Below are positions 1-5,307 of a stretch of DNA of 9,144 nt, piece by piece. The stretch comes from DATAFT01 sp035544635 (GTDB taxonomy: Bacteria; Acidobacteriota; Thermoanaerobaculia; Multivoradales; Multivoraceae). The notes beneath the pieces are model-generated. The model was not told the origin of the DNA and ran no database searches. It was given only the letters and a program-made list of their open reading frames with translations. The position numbers and the translations under genes are program-made. Numbering within the stretch: position 1 is the stretch's first letter; each line of letters begins with the position of its first letter. The stretch is from assembly GCA_035544635.1 (NCBI GenBank), contig DATKDQ010000305.1:1-9144 (forward strand), given 5' to 3'.

Positions 1-198
1 AGCGGCCCCGAGGACTACAACTTGATGCTCGGCGAGCAGCGGGCCGAGTCGGTGCGGCGCTATCTCAACATGGAGCACGGCATCCCGCTGCACCGCATGT
101 CGGTGATCTCGTACGGCGAGACGGCGCCGGTCGTCGACAACGACAGCCGCGAAGCGCGGGCGCAGAATCGGCGAGTCGCCCTCGTCGTCCTGATGTAA
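1..198 (+). CDS. OmpA/Pal-family C-terminal peptidoglycan-binding domain (3' end only)
   Basis: This is the last 65 codons of a gene that begins before the window, read in frame 1 to TAA at 196-198. The visible residues match the second half of an OmpA-like domain. An N-x-x-L-x-x-x-R-A-x-x-V helix (N7, L10, R14, A15, V18) is followed by the S-Y-G-E-x-x-P-V strand (about 37-44) and the terminal A-R-A-Q-N-R-R-V motif (52-59). In this family the Arg of the LxxxRA helix helps bind the diaminopimelate of peptidoglycan, so the protein should anchor the outer membrane or an envelope complex to the cell wall. The N-terminal part is missing, so a Pal lipoprotein, an OmpA-type porin and another OmpA-domain protein cannot be told apart. 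The next gene starts 66 bp downstream with no obvious terminator between, so cotranscription is likely. Confidence 0.9.
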   Translation, partial: SGPEDYNLMLGEQRAESVRRYLNMEHGIPLHRMSVISYGETAPVVDNDSREARAQNRRVALVVLM

Positions 199-264
199 GC
201 CGGCGTTGCGTTCGCCGAGCCGCGGAGCGACCCAGGCACACCCGGAGGGAGAAAGGAGCCGAAG

Positions 265-990
265 ATGAGAGGACAAACGATGCATGCGGGCCTGCTGGCA
301 GCCGCGCTGGCCCTCTCGACGGCCTGGCTCCACGGTTGCGGCGGAGACATCACCGCTGATCAACGGACCGCGCGCCGCGGCGAAGGGGACGAGAGCGCGA
401 TCGAAGCGTCGCGCGAGGGGCGGAGGTCGGACGGCGGCTCGTTCTTCGACCGGCTGCTCGGCTCACCGACCCGCGAGCTGACCGTGCCCCCGGGCACGGT
501 GGTGCAGCTTCGCTTCAGCGAGACGGTCTCGAGTCGGTCGAGCGCGACCGGCGCGGCGTTCCGCACCACGGTCGACGAGGACGTCGTGATCGAAGACGCG
601 ATCGTCATCCCCGCCGGATCCGTGGTGATCGGACGTGTCACCGAGGCGCATCAGCCGCAAGGCGTCGGCGGTCGCGCGCGCCTGTCGCTGGAGTTCACCG
701 CGCTCGAGCTGCCCTCTGGAGAATCCGCGCCGATCGACGCCGTCTTCGCCCGGCGCGGCCGGAGCGAGAACCTCAAGGATGCCGCGATCATCGCGGGGTC
801 GACGCTGGCGGGCGTGGTGCTGGGCGAGGAGATCGATAAAGGAGAGGGCGGAGTGGTTGGCGGCATCCTGGGTGGCATCGGCGGCGCGGTTGCCGCCTCC
901 AAGACCAAGGGGAAGCCGGTCGAGATCCCAGCGGGGACGGTGATGGCCGTCGAGCTGGTTCGCCCGGTGACGCTCGAGGTTCCCGCCTGA
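265..990 (+). CDS. Predicted lipoprotein with beta-rich domain and glycine-zipper segment
   Basis: A 241-residue envelope protein of unknown specific function. ATG 265 has a good Shine-Dalgarno (AAAGGAG, 252-258, 6-nt spacer). A second ATG at 280 with AGAGGA ahead of it is a possible alternative start. Residues 8-24 are hydrophobic and end in L-H-G-C25, a lipobox with an unusual His at -2; lipidation at Cys25 is therefore inferred. Residues 26-70 are polar and probably a flexible linker. About 72-160 is a beta-rich domain opening with V-P-P-G-T-V-V and containing V-I-P-A-G-S, the 'P-x-G-T/S ... G-R-V' pattern of TrbI/VirB10-like or SAF-like folds. Residues 178-211 are rich in spaced glycines (GVVGGILGGIGGAV), a glycine zipper as in outer-membrane 2TM lipoproteins. 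A second P-A-G-T strand closes the protein at 222-225. Its position after an OmpA-domain gene supports a cell-envelope role. Confidence 0.75.
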   Translation: MRGQTMHAGLLAAALALSTAWLHGCGGDITADQRTARRGEGDESAIEASREGRRSDGGSFFDRLLGSPTRELTVPPGTVVQLRFSETVSSRSSATGAAFRTTVDEDVVIEDAIVIPAGSVVIGRVTEAHQPQGVGGRARLSLEFTALELPSGESAPIDAVFARRGRSENLKDAAIIAGSTLAGVVLGEEIDKGEGGVVGGILGGIGGAVAASKTKGKPVEIPAGTVMAVELVRPVTLEVPA

Positions 991-1044
991 TTGGCTTCTT
1001 GGCTTCCAGTTCCTGGGCGTTCCGCCGCGCCTCGGACTGTTCAG

Positions 1045-1076
1045 AAGGGGGGTCCTCGTCGGCCCCCCTTATTTTT
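1045..1076 (+). terminator. Rho-independent terminator after the lipoprotein gene
   Basis: A perfect 8-bp stem, AAGGGGGG (1045-1052) with CCCCCCTT (1063-1070), encloses a 10-nt loop and is followed at once by ATTTTT (1071-1076). It lies 55 bp after the lipoprotein stop and about 190 bp before the next gene. It is the clearest transcription boundary in the window and separates the envelope block from the downstream gene run. Confidence 0.88.
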
Positions 1077-1142
1077 GAGCGCCGTGACTCTGGCTGAGGG
1101 CGCGGCGTCACGCTGGCTCCTGTAGACTAGTTGAGCCGAGCT

Positions 1143-1188
1143 CGCCCCGAGCGCCGCCGAGCGAGGATCGCTCGACCGAGCCGGGGCG
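1143..1188 (+). other. Two-tier inverted repeat in the leader of the DUF883 gene
   Basis: An outer 7-bp stem (CGCCCCG 1143-1149 with CGGGGCG 1182-1188) encloses an inner 7-bp stem (CGAGCGA 1158-1164 with TCGCTCG 1168-1174) closed by a 3-nt loop. Unpaired stretches of 8 and 7 nt separate the two stems. No T-run follows, so it is not a standard terminator. It lies about 80 bp upstream of the DUF883 start, in the likely promoter or 5' leader region. It could be an mRNA structure or a protein-binding palindrome; nothing in the sequence decides which. Confidence 0.4.
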
Positions 1189-1267
1189 GGTGGTCTTTAG
1201 TAACAAGTGAACGGAGGAGAGGCTCTGGCGCGGATGGCCCCTTCGGCGTCGCGAGCCCAGCAAGACG

Positions 1268-1564
1268 ATGAGTGAGACCCTGGATAAGGCTAAGTCCTCG
1301 TTGGATTCCGCGCGAGAGAAGCTGCACGACGTCTCCGAGAGCGTCAAGCAGCAGGCGGGCCGGGCTTCCGAGGTGGCGCGCGAGCGCTACGATGCGGCGG
1401 CGCAGACGCTGCGCACGGGCTACGACCGCGCGTCGAAGGATCTCGACAAGCTCTCGCAGGACGTGAGCACCTACGTGCGAGACAACCCGGGACGCTCGGT
1501 CCTGGCCGCCGCGGCCGCGGGCTTCTTCCTCGGCCTCCTGGTGCGCCGCGGACGCCGACACTGA
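1268..1564 (+). CDS. DUF883 / ElaB-YqjD-like membrane-anchored helical protein
   Basis: A 98-residue protein of the ElaB/YgaM/YqjD (DUF883) type. Residues 2-70 are charged and strongly helical, rich in Ala, Lys, Glu and Asp, and likely form an amphipathic or coiled helix. They are followed by the family hallmark Y-V-R-D-N-P-G-R-S (69-77), a single C-terminal membrane segment (about 77-92, A- and G-rich), and a basic tail of R-R-G-R-R-H. In E. coli, ElaB and YqjD are inner-membrane, stress-induced proteins and YqjD binds ribosomes; whether that holds here is unknown. The ATG at 1268 has no strong Shine-Dalgarno right next to it. A GGAGGAGAGG tract lies at 1213-1222, too far away for this start, so translation may depend on coupling or another signal. 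The stop codon overlaps the next start by one base (TGATG). Confidence 0.85.
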   Translation: MSETLDKAKSSLDSAREKLHDVSESVKQQAGRASEVARERYDAAAQTLRTGYDRASKDLDKLSQDVSTYVRDNPGRSVLAAAAAGFFLGLLVRRGRRH

Positions 1565-1803
1565 TGGACGTGGCGTTCGAGGAGCGGTCGGCCGCCGGCC
1601 GTTTCCTCGACCAGCTCCTGCCCGAAGAGCTCGAGTGGGAGAGGCTGGTCAGGACCTACCCATTGGCCGCGCTCCTGGTGGCCGGAGTGGCCGGGTACTG
1701 GCTGGGTTGGAGGAGCGGCGCCCCGATCCTCGAAGCCGTGGGAGAGTCGGCGACGAGGCGCATCACGGGCCTCGTCGGCGAGGGCTTCGGCGAGGTCGAG
1801 TAG
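1564..1803 (+). CDS. Small single-TM protein, DUF883-like membrane module
   Basis: A 79-residue protein whose ATG (1564) shares a base with the upstream TGA, which implies translational coupling. An acidic N-terminal part (1-27) leads to a single membrane segment at about 33-49 and a short amphipathic tail (53-79). The membrane segment aligns without gaps to the one in the upstream DUF883 protein: V-R-x-x-P then L-x-A-x-x-A-G-x-x-L-G, 9 of 21 positions identical by eye. It lacks the long helical region of DUF883 proteins. It is therefore best seen as a truncated or diverged relative that may pair with its neighbour in the membrane. No specific function can be assigned. Confidence 0.72.
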   Translation: MDVAFEERSAAGRFLDQLLPEELEWERLVRTYPLAALLVAGVAGYWLGWRSGAPILEAVGESATRRITGLVGEGFGEVE

Positions 1804-1865
1804 CGGACCCTGCGGAGGCGGGTGGCTCGGCCCCTCGGCGCCGGCGATCGGCCGGGAGCGGCGAG

Positions 1866-2738
1866 GTGCTTCGAAGGCTCCCCGTCCGGTCGGTGCGTAG
1901 CCTGCTCCACATCTCCGACATTCACTTCGGGCCCAAGCACCTGGAGGATCGCGCGGCGGCGGTGTTGGCGCTGATTCACCAGCGCGCACCCGACTACGTC
2001 GTCATCTCGGGCGACCTGACGCAGCGCGCGAAACCAGAGCAGTTCGCCGCGGCTCGCCAGTTCGTCGAGAGCATCCCCTGTCCTACGCTGGCGGTGCCCG
2101 GCAACCACGATGTGCCGCTGTACCGGTTCTGGGAGCGGCTGGTGGCGCCGTTCGGAGCTTGGAGGCGCCACTTCTCGCCGGAGCTGGAGCCCCACCTGGT
2201 GGATGACGCGGTCTGCATCGTGGGCGTCAACAGCGCGTTCAATCGCACCCTCACCGGCGGCCGCATCACGCGCGCGCAGTGTAGGCGCGTGCGCGACGTG
2301 TTCAGCGCTGCGCCGCCGTCGTGCTATCGCATTGCCGTCATTCATCACAACCTGGTGCGGCCGGCAGACCTCGACGACGTGCCGGCGCCGCTCCAGGGGT
2401 CGGTGCCCGCCGTCGCCGCGCTCGCATCGTCGGGCGTGGAGATGGTGCTCAGCGGCCACCTGCACCAGTCCTACGTCGCGCCGCTCGCGGTGGCAGGCGG
2501 CGACCACGGCGGCATCATCCTCTGCGCCGGCACCACGACCTCCAGCCGCGGCCGCGGCGACGAGGCGGGCCTGAGCACCTGCCACTGGATCGAGATCCAC
2601 GCCGACCAGGCACAGGTCCTCTTCAATCGCTGGGATCCGGGGGCGTCCTCCTTCGTCGAGACCTTGCGGCGCAGCTTCCCGCGGCGCGCCGCTTCGTCGC
2701 GACCCGCGGCGGCGATCGGCGGCGGGCACGGCGCGTGA
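1866..2738 (+). CDS. Calcineurin-like metallophosphoesterase (CpdA / class III cyclic-nucleotide phosphodiesterase type)
   Basis: A 290-residue hydrolase with a two-metal centre. All signature blocks are present: S-D18-I-H20-F-G, G-D50-L-T, G-N80-H81-D82, H160-H161-N and G-H198-L-H200. These provide the usual Asp, His and Asn ligands and the catalytic His of the GNHD block. Block order and length (family about 270 residues) fit CpdA-like 3',5'-cAMP phosphodiesterases, but related enzymes cleave other phosphodiesters or lipid A precursors, so the substrate is uncertain. The frame is open upstream to 1635, but that part is Arg/Gly-rich and reads as the shadow of the preceding gene. GTG 1866 was chosen because GGGAG (1854-1858) precedes it at 7 nt. 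GTG 1893, just before the first motif, is an alternative with no visible Shine-Dalgarno. The stop overlaps the start of the M16 peptidase gene (GTGA). Confidence 0.87.
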   Translation: MLRRLPVRSVRSLLHISDIHFGPKHLEDRAAAVLALIHQRAPDYVVISGDLTQRAKPEQFAAARQFVESIPCPTLAVPGNHDVPLYRFWERLVAPFGAWRRHFSPELEPHLVDDAVCIVGVNSAFNRTLTGGRITRAQCRRVRDVFSAAPPSCYRIAVIHHNLVRPADLDDVPAPLQGSVPAVAALASSGVEMVLSGHLHQSYVAPLAVAGGDHGGIILCAGTTTSSRGRGDEAGLSTCHWIEIHADQAQVLFNRWDPGASSFVETLRRSFPRRAASSRPAAAIGGGHGA

Positions 2739-3994
2739 GCGAGAACGTCCTCTATGGCGCGGTGCAACACCGCACGCTCGCCAACGGCCTCGAGGTCGCG
2801 GCCTTCGCGACCGGCCGCGTGCCCCTGGTGTCGACCGTGCTCTGGTACCGCGCCGGCGCCGCCGCGGAGGAGCGCTCCCGAGGCGGGTCCGCCCACTTCC
2901 TCGAGCACATGATGTTCAAGGGCTCGGCGCGCTACGGGCCCGGAGAGGTCGACCGGCTCACGCAGAAGCTCGGTGGTGCCAACAACGCCTTCACCGGACA
3001 CGACTCGACGGCGTACTACTTCCAGTTCGCATCGGACTGCTGGGAGCACGCGCTCGACATCGAGGTGGATCGCATGCGCGGGCTGCGCCTCGAGGCGCGA
3101 GAGGTGGACCACGAGCGCGACGTGATCCTGGAGGAGATCGCCATGTACGAGAGTGATCCCTGGGACGCCCTCGAGCGGCGGGTGCAGGCGCTGCTGCACG
3201 GCGATCACCCTTACGGCCGTTCGGTGCTGGGTACGCCGGCCGAGCTGAATTCACTGGGAGCCGAGGAGCTACTCGCGTTCCAGCGCGAGTTCTACTCGCC
3301 GGCGAACGCGGTGCTGGTCATCGCAGGCGACGTGGGTGAGGAGGCGCTCGACGTCGCGGAGCGCAGGTTCGGCGACCTTCCCTCGAGCGCCCCGCCGCCG
3401 CGGAGACCGGGAGGGCCGGCGCCGCGCGGGCGGCAGCGTCGCCTGGTGCGCCGGCACGGCGAGGTGCCGCGCCTCCTGTGGTCGGTGGTGGCGCCGGCAT
3501 GGAGCGATCCGCGACATCCCGCGCTGCGGATCCTGACCCAGCTGCTCACGGAGGGGAAGTCGAGCCTGCTTCATCGCGCTCTGGTCGAGGAAGGCCAGCT
3601 CTGCAGCTGGGTGGCCGCCGATCTCGCGGCTTCGCTCGATCCAGGCGCGCTGAGCATCGCAGCGGAGCTGCTCCCGGGCATCGAGCCCGACCGCGTGGAA
3701 GAGGAGCTGTTCCGGCTGCTCGGGTGCATTCTCGAGGGCGGCTTCGCCGTCGAGGACCTGGAGCGAGCGCGCCGGACCTACGAGGCGGACTGGATCTTCG
3801 GTCACGAGCGCGTGCATCAGCGGGCGCTGACGCTCGCTTCGGCGCTCGCTTACTTCGACGCCGATTTCCCCCGCCGCTATCTCGATCACGTGCTCGAGGC
3901 CGACCTCGATCAGGTGCTCGACGCGGGCCGTGAGACGCTTCGCCGCGACTCGGGCGTCGTCGGGTGGTCGCTTCCGGAGTCCGAGGCGGCGTGA
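2735..3994 (+). CDS. M16 family zinc peptidase, catalytic subunit (processing peptidase-like)
   Basis: A 419-residue insulinase/mitochondrial-processing-peptidase relative of M16B subunit size. The inverted zinc motif H54-F-L-E57-H58 is intact, and the distal zinc-ligand Glu lies in E-R-D-V-I-L-E133-E134-I, at the normal family spacing of about 75 residues. Other family blocks are N-G-L near the N-terminus, G-G-A-N-N-A-F-T (80-87), and a C-terminal half with L-L-T-E-G-K-S-S-L-L-H-R. The chain has the usual two-domain layout, and two such chains normally form a closed chamber. No signal peptide is visible, so it is probably cytoplasmic unless exported by another route. The start is GTG 2735, overlapping the upstream TGA by 4 nt. 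The start was placed there because the conserved N-terminal strand begins at once and the frame further upstream overlaps the phosphoesterase. The gene ends in a second GTGA overlap with its partner. Confidence 0.92.
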   Translation: MSENVLYGAVQHRTLANGLEVAAFATGRVPLVSTVLWYRAGAAAEERSRGGSAHFLEHMMFKGSARYGPGEVDRLTQKLGGANNAFTGHDSTAYYFQFASDCWEHALDIEVDRMRGLRLEAREVDHERDVILEEIAMYESDPWDALERRVQALLHGDHPYGRSVLGTPAELNSLGAEELLAFQREFYSPANAVLVIAGDVGEEALDVAERRFGDLPSSAPPPRRPGGPAPRGRQRRLVRRHGEVPRLLWSVVAPAWSDPRHPALRILTQLLTEGKSSLLHRALVEEGQLCSWVAADLAASLDPGALSIAAELLPGIEPDRVEEELFRLLGCILEGGFAVEDLERARRTYEADWIFGHERVHQRALTLASALAYFDADFPRRYLDHVLEADLDQVLDAGRETLRRDSGVVGWSLPESEAA

Positions 3995-5307
3995 CCACTC
4001 TGCCCGCGACCAGCGGCATCGAGGTGGCTCCGGCCTGGCTCCGGGTGCGGCGAGTCGAGGGACCGCCCGTGGTCGCGGTCCGCCTGTGGCTCTGGGGCGG
4101 CAGCCGCTGTGAGCCGGTGCCGGGGCTGGCGTGGGTCACCGGGCGGATGCTCTCCGAGGGCACCAGCCGACGCGGCTGGCGAGAGATCTCCGACAGCTGC
4201 GAGGCGCGCGGGATGGTCCTCTCGGCCTTTGGCGGGCTCGAAGCGCACGGCGTCGGGATCGACTGTCTGGCGCGCGACTGGCGCGCCGCGATCGAGCTGG
4301 TGGCGGAGCTTGCGCTCGAATCGTCGTTCCCGGCGGACCGCTGTGCCTGGCAGGGCCGCCTGGGGACCGCCGAGCTGGAGAGCCAACGCGACGAGCCGGA
4401 CACCAAGACCGCGTGGGCCTTCGCCGAGCAGCTCTACGCCCCGCATCCGGCGGGAAGGCCGCTTCCCGGCGACGCGGCGAGCCTCCTGCGCATCGATGCC
4501 GAGTCGTGCCGGAGCTTCCACCGGGCTGCGCTCGCGCGCGGCGGCGTCCTGACGGTGGCCGGCGACCTCGATCCCGAGGACGTCGCTCCGGTCGTCACCT
4601 CCGTGCTCGGTGTCATCGGCGACTCCGACGCTCCATCGATGACCGTGCCGCCCATTACAGGACTCGACGTCAGGCAGCGTCAGATCCCGACCACGGCTCG
4701 TGATCAGGCACATCTCTTCCTCGGCCAGCTCACGGTCCGGCGCGCGCATGCGGATCTTCTTGGCCTCGAGGTGGCCTCGGTCGTCCTCGGCTCCGGAGCC
4801 GGCCTCACCGGTCGCATCCCGGAGCGCGTCCGCGAGCGTGAGGGCCTGGCCTATTCGGCGGGCGCGTCGGCGGTCTCGGGAGCGGGGCTCGATCCCGGCC
4901 GCCTGATCGTGCACGTCGGCACTTCGGTCGACACCGTCGCGCACGCCGAGACCGCAGTGCGCGAGGAGATCGATCGCCTGCTCGAGTCGGGAATCACCGA
5001 CGCCGAGTTCGAGGATGCCAGGACCTACCTCCTGCGGCGCGATCCCTTCCGCCGCGAGACGCCGCAGCAGTGGGCGGACCTGCTCGCGCAGTCCGCGCTC
5101 TACGGCCTGCCCTACGACGACCCGGAGTGGGTGAAGGAGGGCTACCGGTCGCTCGACCGCGCGGCGGTGGAGGCGGCGATCCGGCGTCACGTGCATCCCG
5201 ACCAGCTCAAGGTCACGGTCGGCGTGCCGAACGGCGAGGACTCGCCGGAGGGCTGGACCGACGCGGGCGCGGAGCCCGGCGACGCGGGGCGTGAGAGCGA
5301 TGGCTAG
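3991..5307 (+). CDS. M16 family non-catalytic partner subunit
   Basis: A 438-residue M16-fold protein lacking the zinc site. Where the upstream protein has G-S-A-H-F-L-E-H-M, this one reads G-L-A-W48-V-T-G51-R52-M in an ungapped match, so all three HxxEH residues are lost. The C-terminal half keeps the R281-E-x-x-G-L-A-Y288 block. In M16B heterodimers, such as mitochondrial processing peptidase and the Sphingomonas Sph2681/2682 pair, the non-catalytic subunit contributes this Arg and Tyr to substrate binding. It therefore most likely completes the active chamber of the preceding peptidase. Residues from about 411 are a polar, probably disordered tail. The start is GTG 3991, overlapping the upstream TGA (GTGA); GTG 3964 in the same frame would add nine residues. 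The stop lies 8 nt inside the next gene. Confidence 0.88.
   Translation: MTTLPATSGIEVAPAWLRVRRVEGPPVVAVRLWLWGGSRCEPVPGLAWVTGRMLSEGTSRRGWREISDSCEARGMVLSAFGGLEAHGVGIDCLARDWRAAIELVAELALESSFPADRCAWQGRLGTAELESQRDEPDTKTAWAFAEQLYAPHPAGRPLPGDAASLLRIDAESCRSFHRAALARGGVLTVAGDLDPEDVAPVVTSVLGVIGDSDAPSMTVPPITGLDVRQRQIPTTARDQAHLFLGQLTVRRAHADLLGLEVASVVLGSGAGLTGRIPERVREREGLAYSAGASAVSGAGLDPGRLIVHVGTSVDTVAHAETAVREEIDRLLESGITDAEFEDARTYLLRRDPFRRETPQQWADLLAQSALYGLPYDDPEWVKEGYRSLDRAAVEAAIRRHVHPDQLKVTVGVPNGEDSPEGWTDAGAEPGDAGRESDG

Noticed and set aside
1635..1865. Upstream extension of the phosphoesterase frame to an ATG at 1635
   Set aside because: The added residues are an Arg/Gly-rich string that overlaps the 79-residue gene in another frame. 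The conserved domain begins right after GTG 1866, which has a Shine-Dalgarno.
2321..2734. Upstream extension of the M16 peptidase frame to 2321
   Set aside because: That part overlaps the phosphoesterase gene and is Arg-rich shadow sequence. The M16 fold starts directly after GTG 2735.
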